Part shown: one piece after another, positions 25,305-34,251 of the stretch
Numbering within the stretch: the first letter of the stretch is position 1
Layout: the number at the start of each line of letters is the position of its first letter
Assembly: GCF_001436215.1 (NCBI RefSeq)
Contig: NZ_AYYP01000072.1
Span: 74,690 to 138,689, forward strand
Direction: 5' to 3'
Length of the DNA stretch: 64,000 nt
Source of the DNA: Ligilactobacillus agilis DSM 20509
Lineage (GTDB): Bacteria > Bacillota > Bacilli > Lactobacillales > Lactobacillaceae
Translations under genes and position numbers: made by a program
The notes under the pieces: model-generated
Seen by the model: the letters and a program-made list of their open reading frames with translations, nothing else
Databases searched by the model: none
What the model was told of the DNA's origin: nothing

Positions 25305-27386
25305 GTGGCAGGACAAAGCAAGAAAAAAGCTAAAGGTAATAAACTCCTCGCGGCGGATATCATTATTTCATTTGTAGTCGTAGGGGTGATTGGGTTAATC
25401 ATCATCCCTTTACCGGCGGCGGTCTTAGACGTTTTAATCGTAACCAACATGGCGATTGCGATTAACATTTTACTAATTACTTTGTTTGCAAAGTCTGTCT
25501 TGGAATTTGCAACCTTTCCCACCTTACTGTTGATTACGACGATGTTTAAGTTAGGCTTGAATATGGCCTCCACCAGGTTGATTTTAACCGATGGGTCTGC
25601 CGGTAAGGTGATTGCGGCCTTCGCGGACGTGGTGGCCGGGAGCAATTACATTGTCGGAATTATCCTCTTTATCATCATCATGGTCGTGCAGTTGGTCGTG
25701 GTAACTAATGGGTCCGGCCGGGTAGCCGAAGTTTCTGCCCGCTTTACCTTGGATGCCATGCCCGGTAAGCAAATGGCGATTGACGCCGACTTAAACAGTG
25801 GCTTAATCACGGAAGAACAGGCTAAAAACCGGCGGAAGGATCTGCAAAGGGAAGCCGATTTTTACGGGTCCATGGACGGGGCCAGCAAGTTCGTTAAGGG
25901 TGATGCCATCGCCGGGATTTTAATCGTCTTGGTTAACCTTATCGGTGGATCGATCATCTTTAGCGCCAACGGCTCAATGTCAATCGTTGATGCTCTCGGG
26001 CAGTTTGGTAAGCTCTCCATCGGGGACGGCTTGGTGTCATCGATTCCGTCGCTGTTGATTTCGATTGCGTCTGGGATTATCGTGACCCGGTCTGGCAATG
26101 ACGGCTCCTTTGGGAAAGACATTGCCGCCGATGCCATCAGAAACCCCAGCCTGTTTAGGATTGCCTCTGCTATCCTAATTATCTTAGGCTTGGTGCCGGG
26201 TTTTCCAACCATCCCCTTCATGGTCTTAGGGGTCGGCTTGCTAGTAGCTTCGACGATGATTACTTCTAACGAAGAAAAGAAGCAGGCGGCCTTTAGGCGG
26301 GAACAACAAAAGCTGGCCTTAGCAAAACGCAAGTCTAGTCAAGAAGAAGACGAAGACGTGGCTTCCTTCCAGGTTGAACCAATCGCAGTCGAAATCGGCT
26401 ATGGCTTGGTGTCGTTAGTCGATAAATCGCAGGAAAATAGCTTGATGAAACAGGTGGTGGCAATTAGAAAGCAAACTGCCCATGAACTCGGGATTTTGGT
26501 TGCCCCAGTGAGAATCCGCGATAACCTCTATTTGGACGCCAATAATTACTCGATTAAAATCCGGGGCAATGAAGTGGCCTTTGGTGACGTCTATCCAGAC
26601 AAGTACATGATTATCTCTAACGGGCAAGACGAATTCCCATTCCAAGGGATTCCTACCAAGGAGCCGGCCTTTAAGCTCGATGCCTTATGGATTGATGAGG
26701 CCGATAAGGAACAAGCCGACCTGCAAGGCTACACGATTATCGAGCCGTTAACCGTGATTGCTACCCACTTAAAAGAGGTCATTTACGGTCACGCTTCAGA
26801 GTTATTAGGGCGTCAAGAAGTTAAGACCCTGCTTGAAGGAATCAAGGCAGCCAATAACGTCGTCATTGATGAATTAATTCCTGATATTTTACGCCTCGGT
26901 GAGGTCGAAAAGGTCTTGCAAAACCTGTTGGATGAAAAGATTCCAATTAACGATTTAACCACGATTTTAGAAACCCTGGCCGACTATGGGACCGTTACGA
27001 AGGACACAGAAGTTTTAACCGAATACGTGCGTCAGGCCTTAAAACGGACGATTGCTAACAAGTATTCAGAAGACGGCCGGACCTTAAACGTAGTGACGGT
27101 TCACCCTAAGACCGAAGAAATGATTGCCCAAAGCATTCAAAAGACGGCCACGGGCTCTTATCCGGTCTTAAACCCAGATGCGGTTAACCAGGTTTTACAG
27201 GCGGTAGACAAGGTCCAAGCGCAACTGGCAACCAAGGAGCAATCCTATGTAATCTTGACCTCGCCAAAGATTCGGCTAGCCTTCCGGAAGTTAATTGCCT
27301 TTAACTTCCCTGACTTAGCCGTCGTCTCGTTAAACGAGGTTCCTAATGAAATCACGATTGAGGCCGTGGGCATGATTGAAGTATAA
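25305..27386 (+). CDS. flhA: Flagellar export protein FlhA
   Basis: A 693-residue protein with eight N-terminal membrane helices and the conserved FHIPEP-type loop region (GSGRVAEVSARFTLDAMPGKQMAID, with GLITEEQAKNRR), followed by the large cytoplasmic domain that forms a nine-subunit ring and docks chaperones. GTG start after AAGGAAGG. In Bacillus flhF and flhG follow flhA; here fliA follows directly. Confidence 0.96.
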   Translation: MAGQSKKKAKGNKLLAADIIISFVVVGVIGLIIIPLPAAVLDVLIVTNMAIAINILLITLFAKSVLEFATFPTLLLITTMFKLGLNMASTRLILTDGSAGKVIAAFADVVAGSNYIVGIILFIIIMVVQLVVVTNGSGRVAEVSARFTLDAMPGKQMAIDADLNSGLITEEQAKNRRKDLQREADFYGSMDGASKFVKGDAIAGILIVLVNLIGGSIIFSANGSMSIVDALGQFGKLSIGDGLVSSIPSLLISIASGIIVTRSGNDGSFGKDIAADAIRNPSLFRIASAILIILGLVPGFPTIPFMVLGVGLLVASTMITSNEEKKQAAFRREQQKLALAKRKSSQEEDEDVASFQVEPIAVEIGYGLVSLVDKSQENSLMKQVVAIRKQTAHELGILVAPVRIRDNLYLDANNYSIKIRGNEVAFGDVYPDKYMIISNGQDEFPFQGIPTKEPAFKLDALWIDEADKEQADLQGYTIIEPLTVIATHLKEVIYGHASELLGRQEVKTLLEGIKAANNVVIDELIPDILRLGEVEKVLQNLLDEKIPINDLTTILETLADYGTVTKDTEVLTEYVRQALKRTIANKYSEDGRTLNVVTVHPKTEEMIAQSIQKTATGSYPVLNPDAVNQVLQAVDKVQAQLATKEQSYVILTSPKIRLAFRKLIAFNFPDLAVVSLNEVPNEITIEAVGMIEV

Positions 27387-27398
27387 GGAGGGATGGAT

Positions 27399-28112
27399 AT
27401 GTATGAAGTTGATTTGGAAAGCCAGGTCTTAAAGTACCTGCCGTTAGTTGAGCGGATTGCCAGCCGGATTTCTGTAAAAAATACCAACTATGAGTATGAA
27501 GATCTCTACAATATCGGGGTCATTGGCTTAATCGACTCCCTTAAAAAGTATGATCCCTCTAAGAAAGTCCCCTTTGGTGGTTATGCTTCAATTCGGATTA
27601 AGGGGGCAATCATCGACGAAGTCAGACGCCATTCCAAGTTGCCCCGCTACAAGATGAATTTAATCAACGAATACTACCGGGCCAAAGAGGAACTAGAAAG
27701 CCAAGCCCAACACACTGCCAGTGACGAAGAAATTGTCGCTAAGATGGGCATCGATTTGAACCAGTTAGGTGAAATCTACGACAGTATGCACTACCTGGCT
27801 TCGGTCTCCTTGGAGGGAACCATGTTTTCCAAGCAAGAAGACCAGATTCATCTAGCCGACTTATTGGAAGATCAAACTGCTACTGACGCGGAAGAAAACC
27901 TGCTAGTAGCTGAGCAAAAGCAAATCTTAGCCAAGGCGATTAAGCGGTTGACTGAAAGGGAGCAGCTGATACTAAGTCTCTACTACCAAGAAGAGGCCAC
28001 CCTTAAGGAAATTGCGGCCGTGCTAGACATTTCCATCGCCCGGGTCTCGCAGTTACACGGCAAAGCGATTGCTAAATTAAGGGCCGATATTCAAAAGGAG
28101 CTTAACCGTTAA
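27399..28112 (+). CDS. fliA: RNA polymerase sigma factor for flagellar genes (sigma-28, FliA/SigD)
   Basis: A 237-residue sigma factor. Region 2 is visible as YEYEDLYNIGVIGLIDSLKKYDP and GGYASIRIKGAIIDEVRR; region 4 is LTEREQLILSLYYQEEATLKEIAAVLDISIARVSQL. It would read the TTAA-N15-CCGAT promoters found in this window. The ATG at 27399 lies seven bases after AAGGAGG; the earlier in-frame ATG at 27393 touches the ribosome-binding site. FlgM encoded at 41915 is the expected anti-sigma partner. Confidence 0.95.
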   Translation: MYEVDLESQVLKYLPLVERIASRISVKNTNYEYEDLYNIGVIGLIDSLKKYDPSKKVPFGGYASIRIKGAIIDEVRRHSKLPRYKMNLINEYYRAKEELESQAQHTASDEEIVAKMGIDLNQLGEIYDSMHYLASVSLEGTMFSKQEDQIHLADLLEDQTATDAEENLLVAEQKQILAKAIKRLTEREQLILSLYYQEEATLKEIAAVLDISIARVSQLHGKAIAKLRADIQKELNR

Positions 28113-28203
28113 CGAAAATATATTTAAAACATACTCAAAAGCTATCTAAGATAGTCAATCAGAAAGTAAAAATGTGAGATTGACAAATTTTAGAACTTAT
28201 GTT

Positions 28204-28232
28204 TTGAATTTTGTTTAAGAAAGTGCTATCAT
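28204..28232 (+). promoter_or_regulatory. Sigma-A promoter of tnpB
   Basis: TTGAAT (28204-28209), 17 bp, TATCAT (28227-28232), 22 bp upstream of the tnpB start. By position it may also supply transcription to the flagellar genes downstream of the insertion. Confidence 0.5.
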
Positions 28233-28254
28233 CTCTGTAATAGGAGGTGAGACC

Positions 28255-29406
28255 ATGCTATGCGTACAAAAGGTTAGGCTATATCCTAATCAAATTATGA
28301 AACAAGTGCTTGATGATTTATGTGATTATCGCAGATATTGTTGGAATCAAGGCTTAGCTTTATGGAATGATATGTATGATGCTTCCTTAGTTTTAGGAGA
28401 TAAAAAATTACGTCCAAGTGAACGTAAGGTTCGGGACGAATTAGTTGCTAACAAGGAAGATTGGCAGTACCAACTGTCGGCCCGTTGTTTACAGCTAGCC
28501 ATTTCTGACTTAGGTAAAGCTTGGCAAAACTTCTTTAAGAAGTCATTACCGGATTGGGGCAAACCAAAGTTTAAGTCTAAAAAGACAGCCCGCCAAGGTT
28601 TTAAAACAGACCGAGCTCAGATTGTTAACGGTAAGTTACGGTTGGATAAGCCGCACGGGGTTAAAGCCTGGGCTGATATTAGTTTTAAGGGCGCTAATGA
28701 TTTAAAGGGTGAATTAAAAGTTGTCTCGATTTATCGTGAAAACGGTAAGTATTGGGCTAGTTTACCCTTTGAAGTTAAGGTGACGAAAAAAGCTAAGACC
28801 GGACAACAGACAGCTGTTGATGTTAACGTCGGTCACTTTGACTATCCTGAAGGTCAAGTCAAAACTTTACCTAACAACTTAAAGGCCTTGTACAAACGCA
28901 TTAAGCATTACCAACGCCTCTTAGCTAGAAAACGAGTGGCAAATGGAAAGAAAGCGACCCAAGCAAATAACTACGTTAAGACGAGAGCCAAGTTACAACG
29001 TGATTATCGTCGGGTTGCCAATATCCAACATGATATTGTCCAAAAGTTTACCACCATGCTAGTCAATAATTATGACCGCATTGCCATCGAAGATTTAGCA
29101 GTCAAACAGATGCAGATGAGTCATGTTGCGTCTAAAGGCTTACATCGGTCAATGTTTGGCTATTTCAAGCAGGTTTTAAAATATAAGTGTGAATGGTATG
29201 GCAAGGAGTTAATCTTAGCGGACCGTTACTATCCAAGTACCCAGCGTTGTTCTCAGTGTGGGCATGTTAAGACTGGCACAGATAAAGTCGGGCTTGACGG
29301 CAACAAGAAACACAAAACTAAGCATAGTGAATATATTTGTTATGAGTGCGGGGCAGTTATGGAACGAGACGAAAATGCCGTGAGAAACTTACTTGCTTTA
29401 CTGTAA
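28255..29406 (+). CDS. tnpB: TnpB, RNA-guided endonuclease of an IS200/IS605-type element
   Basis: A 383-residue protein of the OrfB/TnpB family, the ancestor group of Cas12. The N-terminal helix-turn-helix part is QKVRLYPNQIMKQVLDDLCDYRRY-like. RuvC residues all appear present: Asp189 (in TAVDVNVG, divergent from the usual GIDLG), Glu279 (IAIEDLAV) and Asp372 (RDENAVRNL). The zinc finger has Cys332, 335, 362 and 365. AGGAGGTGAG precedes the start. Length is normal, so the nuclease may be active. There is no tnpA in this window. Confidence 0.92.
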   Translation: MLCVQKVRLYPNQIMKQVLDDLCDYRRYCWNQGLALWNDMYDASLVLGDKKLRPSERKVRDELVANKEDWQYQLSARCLQLAISDLGKAWQNFFKKSLPDWGKPKFKSKKTARQGFKTDRAQIVNGKLRLDKPHGVKAWADISFKGANDLKGELKVVSIYRENGKYWASLPFEVKVTKKAKTGQQTAVDVNVGHFDYPEGQVKTLPNNLKALYKRIKHYQRLLARKRVANGKKATQANNYVKTRAKLQRDYRRVANIQHDIVQKFTTMLVNNYDRIAIEDLAVKQMQMSHVASKGLHRSMFGYFKQVLKYKCEWYGKELILADRYYPSTQRCSQCGHVKTGTDKVGLDGNKKHKTKHSEYICYECGAVMERDENAVRNLLALL

Positions 29407-29508
29407 AAATAAACGGGGTGGGCTACACCCTTAAGCTACAAGAGTCAGTCACTGTCATTACCCCCAAGTTGGGATATGGGAATACTGGTGTTGACGGTAG
29501 TAAATAAA
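29300..29508 (+). ncRNA. Candidate omega-RNA (guide scaffold) at the tnpB 3' end
   Basis: TnpB elements make a guide RNA that overlaps the 3' end of tnpB and the right end of the element. Here the region after the stop has two stable hairpins (29416-29430 and 29463-29473) in conserved-looking sequence that ends near GACGGTAGTAAA. Extent and guide boundary are inferred only; RNA data are needed to fix them. Confidence 0.35.
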
Positions 29509-29542
29509 ATTAGGAAAGGAAAAGCTATATTCTTTCTCAAAT

Positions 29543-29581
29543 GTAATCAGTTACTATATTTGATTACGTTTGTTTACATTT
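29543..29581 (+). promoter_or_regulatory. Inverted repeats in the flgF leader
   Basis: GTAATCA (29543-29549) pairs with TGATTAC (29561-29567), and AAATGTAA (from 29539) can alternatively pair with TTACATTT (29574-29581). The nested repeats lie between the insertion element and flgF, whose start has no clear ribosome-binding site. They could be an operator or a leader structure. Confidence 0.4.
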
Positions 29582-29597
29582 ATGTAGCAGCTAACAA

Positions 29598-30305
29598 ATG
29601 ATTAGAGGATTAGATACACTGCGCGCCGACTTTAACGTCTTACAGGCGCGGCAGCAAAACTTAAGTAGTAACGTGGCTAACGTTAATACTAGTGGCTACC
29701 AGCAAAAGCACTTATTTCAAGCAGCCCTAGCAGACGTTAGGTTACATAATTATGAAAATGGCCCCCAAAATGACCAATACAATGGCTTGGTTGGGGGAAT
29801 TAGCTGGCACAACCAGATTAGTGGTGCCAAAATCGATACCACGATGGGGGCGTTGAAGCACACCGAGCGCCCGACTGATTTTGCGATTAACGGGGACGGC
29901 TACTTCGTAGTCCAAGGCCCTAATAACCAACAACTTTACACCAAGAACGGTAACTTCCGCTTAAACCAGCAAAACCAACTGGTGACCCAGGAAGGCTACC
30001 CGGTTTTAGGCGCTAACGGACAAGCGGTAACAGGAACAGCTAACCCCAACTTGATGGTGGTAACCTTTAACGACAATAACAATATCCAAAATCTAGGGGC
30101 TACTTACTACACCACCACCGGGGGCGTTAGTCAGGTGCAAAACCTCCAGGTGCAAGCCGGCTACTTGGTCGACTCTAACGTCTCAATGGCAGACGCGATG
30201 ACCGAAATGATGCAGACGGTGCGTGAATTTCAGTCGAGCCAACAGGTCCTAAGTGCCACTAACCAGACTTTGGACAAGGCCGTTAATAATTTAGGGAAGG
30301 TGTAA
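29598..30305 (+). CDS. flgF: Flagellar rod protein FlgF (FlgF/FlgG family)
   Basis: A 235-residue distal rod-type axial protein. It opens MIRGLDTLRADFNVLQARQQNL, has NVANVNTSGYQQK, the core motif FAINGDGYFVVQG and a C-terminal VSMADAMTEMMQTVREFQSS. The assignment as FlgF rather than a first FlgG copy rests on order and on its divergence from the next gene. Unlike the other genes of the operon, no ribosome-binding site is seen before the ATG; the nearest purine run (AGGAAAGGA) is about 75 bp upstream. Confidence 0.82.
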   Translation: MIRGLDTLRADFNVLQARQQNLSSNVANVNTSGYQQKHLFQAALADVRLHNYENGPQNDQYNGLVGGISWHNQISGAKIDTTMGALKHTERPTDFAINGDGYFVVQGPNNQQLYTKNGNFRLNQQNQLVTQEGYPVLGANGQAVTGTANPNLMVVTFNDNNNIQNLGATYYTTTGGVSQVQNLQVQAGYLVDSNVSMADAMTEMMQTVREFQSSQQVLSATNQTLDKAVNNLGKV

Positions 30306-30311
30306 TAACTA

Positions 30312-31085
30312 ATGGGAATCAATAACTTATTTGCCACTAATGTTACCGGCGTAACTGGCTTACAAAGACAACTTGATATTATTGCTAATAACGTGGCTAA
30401 TTCAACCACCACCGGCTATAAGGCCCGCCAAGCTTCTTTCCAAGAACTACTGAACCAGGATGTAAAAGCCGGCGTTGATCCGGCTAGCCAACCGTTGGGG
30501 TTAAACGCCGGCCTTAACGTTACTAACCAAGCACCTGATTTTAAGCAGGGTAACCTAGAAGAAACCGGCCGCCAAACCGACTTAGCCTTAAATGGCCCGG
30601 GCTTTTTTGGCCTACGAGACGCTAACGGTAACCTCTACTTGAGTCGGGACGGGGCCTTTTCCTTTGATAGCGACCAAAATTTAGTTTCGGCACAAGGCTT
30701 AAAGGTGGAACTAAACGAAAGCCTGCCCAAAGCTCAGTGGCCTAAGGGGACTTTAAAAATTGGGCGTGACGGGCAGGTCTACATTAAAGAACAGGATCAA
30801 ACCACTGCGGTGGGGCAGTTAGTTTTATACCAAGCCCAAAATAACGAGGACTTACTAAGTGTCGGTAATAATTTATACCAAGTAGCCCCAGGGCGGACTT
30901 TACAGTCGAATTTGACCGGGGCTAACGTCGGGGCGGTCATTCAAGGTAGCCTCGAAAGTGCCAACGTCGATTTGGCGGCAGAAATGTCCAATTTGATTAT
31001 TGCCCAACGGTCTTATTCAATGAATACGCAGATGCTAAAGGCCAACGACGAATTATGGGAAGCAATTAACGCTTTTAGTCGCTAG
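30312..31085 (+). CDS. flgG: Flagellar rod protein FlgG (FlgF/FlgG family)
   Basis: A 257-residue distal rod protein. N-terminal QRQLDIIANNVANSTTTGYKA, core LALNGPGFFGLRD and C-terminal NVDLAAEMSNLIIAQRSYSMN are all conserved. Start after GGGAAGGTG. The two rod genes lie together after the insertion element. Confidence 0.88.
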   Translation: MGINNLFATNVTGVTGLQRQLDIIANNVANSTTTGYKARQASFQELLNQDVKAGVDPASQPLGLNAGLNVTNQAPDFKQGNLEETGRQTDLALNGPGFFGLRDANGNLYLSRDGAFSFDSDQNLVSAQGLKVELNESLPKAQWPKGTLKIGRDGQVYIKEQDQTTAVGQLVLYQAQNNEDLLSVGNNLYQVAPGRTLQSNLTGANVGAVIQGSLESANVDLAAEMSNLIIAQRSYSMNTQMLKANDELWEAINAFSR

Positions 31086-31111
31086 CTTTAGGGCACACGG
31101 GAGAAGAGAAG

Positions 31112-31819
31112 ATGATTAGGTTTAAACAAGTTAGCAAGACTTATGGTGAAAATTTAGCTTTACGCCAGGTCAATTTTGAAATTAAGCAAGGTGAGTTTGT
31201 CTACTTAATCGGGCCTTCGGGTGCGGGCAAGTCCACCATCATCAAGCTGTTGACAAGGGAAGAACTGGCAACCAGTGGCCAGGTAATCATTGGCAACACG
31301 GATCTAAGTAAGCTCAAGGACCAACACGTCTATAAGTTGCGCCGCCAGCTAGGCATCGTCAACCAGCAAGATGTGTTCTTAGAAAACCGGACCGTTAAGG
31401 AAAACTACCAGGCCGTTTTAGGAGCGACCGGGGTGGCTGAAACGGAGTGGTTGGCTAAGATCAAGCGGACCTTAGATCTAGTGGGTTTAGCCGCATACTT
31501 AGACGCTTACCCCCGGCAGTTATCGGTCGGGCAAAAAAAGCGGGTGGCCATCGGGCGCGCCATGCTCAACCGGCCGAAGATTTTACTAGCCGATGAGCCG
31601 ACCGCTAACTTGGATCCTAAGACGGCGATTGACATTATGCGCCTCTTTTTTAGGATTAACCGGCAACAAACCACGGTCCTAATGGCGACGCACGATAGTA
31701 CCATCGTTAATACCTTTATGCGGCGGGTGTTAGAACTGGAAGAGGGTAAATTAATTAGGGACCAAGCTGCTGGAAACTATAACGTTTTCGGAAATCCAAA
31801 TGATATTTATATTTTATAA
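31112..31819 (+). CDS. Orphan FtsE-like ABC ATPase
   Basis: A 235-residue ATP-binding protein closest in pattern to FtsE. Walker A is GPSGAGKST (about residues 34-42), the Q-loop is GIVNQQD, the signature is LSVGQKKR with Val in place of the usual Gly, and Walker B is ILLADEPT. FtsE normally pairs with the membrane protein FtsX to control peptidoglycan hydrolases, but no ftsX is adjacent. The start has GGGAGAAGAG upstream. It lies within the flagellar operon, 26 bp after flgG, so a role in opening the wall for the rod or in motility is possible but unproven. Confidence 0.8.
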   Translation: MIRFKQVSKTYGENLALRQVNFEIKQGEFVYLIGPSGAGKSTIIKLLTREELATSGQVIIGNTDLSKLKDQHVYKLRRQLGIVNQQDVFLENRTVKENYQAVLGATGVAETEWLAKIKRTLDLVGLAAYLDAYPRQLSVGQKKRVAIGRAMLNRPKILLADEPTANLDPKTAIDIMRLFFRINRQQTTVLMATHDSTIVNTFMRRVLELEEGKLIRDQAAGNYNVFGNPNDIYIL

Positions 31820-31827
31820 TTAAACGC

Positions 31828-31854
31828 TTAACTATTTACCAAAACAGCCGATTA
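31828..31854 (+). promoter_or_regulatory. Sigma-28-type promoter of the second chemoreceptor and che genes
   Basis: TTAA (31828-31831), 15 bp, GCCGATTA (31847-31854). It lies 87 bp upstream of the receptor start in a 121-bp gap. The palindrome GTGTATACAC (31906-31915) lies between promoter and gene. It could raise expression of receptor and chemotaxis genes late in assembly. Confidence 0.75.
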
Positions 31855-31940
31855 AATAAGTGGAAGGTTGTTTAAGAATTACTTAAACTAATTCTAGAAT
31901 TGAGCGTGTATACACAAGTATACGAGAAAGGATTTTTGCC

Positions 31941-33230
31941 ATGCAAAATGTATTTAGTCGTTTCAAAAAGATTAACGGAAAGTCGTTTATTCCGGTCGGG
32001 ATTACCCTGTTAATCCTGGTTTGTTGTTATTTCTTCGTGATTAGTGGCAACGCCGATTTAGCTGCTAGTTTCTGGATTTTTAGTCTAGTCGTCTTGATTC
32101 TTCAAGCCCTAGGGATTTGTCTAGCCAAGATGTATTTCACGGGTGCGACCGACCAATCAATCGCTAACTTAGAAGACAAGATTGCCAAGGTTTCCCAGGG
32201 GGATTTACGCGACCTAGAATCAATGGTCACAGACGATAAGGAATCCATCGCCGGCCGGGTGCAAACTTCCCTTTTAGGGATTGCTAACGCCTTTAAGGGA
32301 ATGGCAATTGGGATGAAGGAAGAAACTAAGGAAATCGAGCAAATGGTCACTAAGTTGGGGAATTTGACCGACAATGCTAAGGCCTCCATCTCGGATATTC
32401 GCGATAGCATCGCTGATATTGCCGACAAGTCAAACCGCCAAAACTCCGAAACAGACCAAACGGTTGAATACATCAACCAACTTGCAGATGATATCGACAG
32501 CATCAACGCTGATATTAGCCAAATGGTAGCCCGGGCCGACCAATCACGGGAAAGCAACGAACGCAACTTCAATTTGATGCATGACGTTGCTACTTCTTGG
32601 CAAGAAGACCACCAAAATCAAACCCAGATTGTTAAAGAAATGGATAACATGAACAAGGATATCCAAAGCATTGGTAACATCGTTAACTTGATCAATGACA
32701 TTTCTGAACAAACCAACTTACTAGCCCTCAACGCTTCCATCGAAGCTGCCCGGGCTGGGGAAGCTGGTCGCGGGTTTGCCGTGGTGGCCGATGAAATTCG
32801 CTCATTAGCTGAACAATCCAGCAAGTCAACCAAGGATATTAGAGAAATCATTGAATCTATCCGGGACAAGTCAGAACACATGACAAATGACATTAACCGC
32901 TCTTACAAGAAGGGCCAAGAACAAAGCCAAGACATTGAAAAGGCCATCGGGGCAACACGGGAAATCACTGAGTTGGTTAATAGTTTCAATACGAGTCTAG
33001 ATTCAATCAAGGGTCGGATGGCTGATGTGATTAAACAAAAAGACGTCGTAACCGAAGCTTCACAACAAGTGATGGACTCAATGACCTCGATTTCCGCCTC
33101 AACCCAAGAAGTTAATACCAACGTTGATGACTTCTACAAGATGGTCCAAGAACTTGAAAAAGATGTAGCTCACCTAAAGGATGCATCCGAAATCAAGAAA
33201 TTAAACGCAGCCGCATTTATTACTGACTAG
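31941..33230 (+). CDS. Methyl-accepting chemotaxis protein without external sensor domain
   Basis: A 429-residue receptor. Two hydrophobic segments (about residues 16-36 and 42-62) are separated by only a few residues, so there is no extracellular ligand domain. The rest is the signalling coiled coil with the canonical tip [23 protein letters not shown]. Such receptors sense membrane or intracellular cues; the signal is unknown. AGAAAGGA precedes the ATG. It is followed directly by cheW. Confidence 0.92.
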   Translation: MQNVFSRFKKINGKSFIPVGITLLILVCCYFFVISGNADLAASFWIFSLVVLILQALGICLAKMYFTGATDQSIANLEDKIAKVSQGDLRDLESMVTDDKESIAGRVQTSLLGIANAFKGMAIGMKEETKEIEQMVTKLGNLTDNAKASISDIRDSIADIADKSNRQNSETDQTVEYINQLADDIDSINADISQMVARADQSRESNERNFNLMHDVATSWQEDHQNQTQIVKEMDNMNKDIQSIGNIVNLINDISEQTNLLALNASIEAARAGEAGRGFAVVADEIRSLAEQSSKSTKDIREIIESIRDKSEHMTNDINRSYKKGQEQSQDIEKAIGATREITELVNSFNTSLDSIKGRMADVIKQKDVVTEASQQVMDSMTSISASTQEVNTNVDDFYKMVQELEKDVAHLKDASEIKKLNAAAFITD

Positions 33231-33248
33231 GCTAAGGGGGAAGAAGCT

Positions 33249-33755
33249 GTGGAACAATACATTGTGTTTACAAGTCATGACCAATTATTTTGTTTACCGG
33301 TGACGGTGGTTAGAAGAATCGTGGAGGCAGAAAACTTTGTGCCGATTCCAGACGTACCTGCTTACATTTTGGGCGTCTACGAATACGAAGAACAAATGCT
33401 ACCTATCATTGACTTAAAGGCCAAGTTATTTAACGACCCCACCGTTAAAAATACCGAAAATAAGGTCATCTTATGCCAATGGCAAGAACAAACCATCGGG
33501 ATTTACGTTGAGTCAATTCGCGGCATCATGATGCTTGAAGACACCGACTACGAACGGGAATTGACCAAGGCTAAACTCAAGCGCGGCTACATTGGCAAGT
33601 TTTTGAAACTCGATGATGAAGTGGTTATCTCACTTGAACTAGAGTACCTCTTCAATAACGAGCAAGCCCAGGAGTTAATGGATTCCGTGGACCAAGCCAA
33701 GGAAGATCAAATCTTAAACCAGCCAGCAAAGGATACTGAGGGCGATGATCAATAG
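33249..33755 (+). CDS. cheW: Chemotaxis coupling protein CheW
   Basis: A 168-residue CheW-fold protein that links receptors to CheA. Conserved features are YIVFTSHDQLFCLPVTVVRRIVE, IPDVPAYILGVYEYEEQMLPIIDLKAKL and a C-terminal acidic tail of about 30 residues. It has no receiver domain, so it is not CheV. GTG start after AAGGGGGAAG. It overlaps cheD by 11 bp. Confidence 0.88.
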   Translation: MEQYIVFTSHDQLFCLPVTVVRRIVEAENFVPIPDVPAYILGVYEYEEQMLPIIDLKAKLFNDPTVKNTENKVILCQWQEQTIGIYVESIRGIMMLEDTDYERELTKAKLKRGYIGKFLKLDDEVVISLELEYLFNNEQAQELMDSVDQAKEDQILNQPAKDTEGDDQ

Positions 33756-34236
33756 TTCTTTGCGGGTCGGAATTGCCGATTATAAGGTAGCTAAAGCCCC
33801 GAATAGTTTGATTACAGTGGGGCTGGGTTCATGTGTGGGGACCTTTATTTATGACGAACGTTCTGGCGTCGGCGGGCTTAGCCACATCATGTTACCCGAT
33901 AGCTCACTTTATACGGGCAGTTTAGCCTTGAATCCGGCTAAATATGCCGATACCGCCTTAGAGTTGATGGTAAAAGAATTAAAGCGTAAGGCTCCTTATG
34001 GACGCTTTAAGGCCAAAATCGCTGGGGGAGCTAACATGTTTGACTTTAATAAAACTCTAAAAAACGGTAATGTCGGTAAGAGAAACGTAGAGGCAGTGGA
34101 AGCAGAGTTAAGTCGGCTCCACATCCCCTTAATCGCTGAAAATGTCGGCGGTAACTCTGGCCGCACGATGCGGGTTAACCTTGAAACCTTCGAGGCGACA
34201 ATTAGTATCGTGCACCATGATTCAATCATTTTATAA
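33745..34236 (+). CDS. cheD: Chemoreceptor glutamine deamidase CheD
   Basis: A 163-residue enzyme that deamidates receptor glutamines and in Bacillus also works with CheC. Catalytic Cys30 is in GLGSCVGTF and His47 in GGLSHIMLP. The segment AKIAGGANMF and the C-terminal NVGGNSGRTMRVNL are family motifs. The start lies inside cheW. Confidence 0.95.
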   Translation: MINSSLRVGIADYKVAKAPNSLITVGLGSCVGTFIYDERSGVGGLSHIMLPDSSLYTGSLALNPAKYADTALELMVKELKRKAPYGRFKAKIAGGANMFDFNKTLKNGNVGKRNVEAVEAELSRLHIPLIAENVGGNSGRTMRVNLETFEATISIVHHDSIIL

Positions 34237-34251
34237 ATAGGGGGGATTGTA

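Larger units (their letters stand above)
28140..29508 (+). mobile_element. IS200/IS605-type element with tnpB only, inserted between fliA and flgF
   Basis: The element has one gene, tnpB, and no tnpA. A short palindrome CTATC-TAA-GATAG (28142-28154) near the left side and hairpins GGGTG / CACCC (29416-29430) and CCCAA-G-TTGGG (29463-29473) near the right side resemble subterminal hairpins of this superfamily. Exact ends are not certain, since this group makes no target duplication and has no terminal inverted repeats. It splits what is otherwise a continuous flagellar operon. Confidence 0.65.

Noticed and set aside
28255..29406. TnpB as a nuclease-dead repressor of flagellar genes (TldR-like)
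   Set aside because: Asp189, Glu279 and Asp372 and the four zinc cysteines all appear present, so the simplest reading is an active TnpB; kept only as a testable parallel.
29598..31085. Recent tandem duplication of flgF and flgG
   Set aside because: The two proteins differ widely outside the axial motifs, as expected for distinct old paralogues.
33249..33755. First coupling protein as CheV
   Set aside because: It has no C-terminal receiver domain; only a short acidic tail follows the CheW fold.
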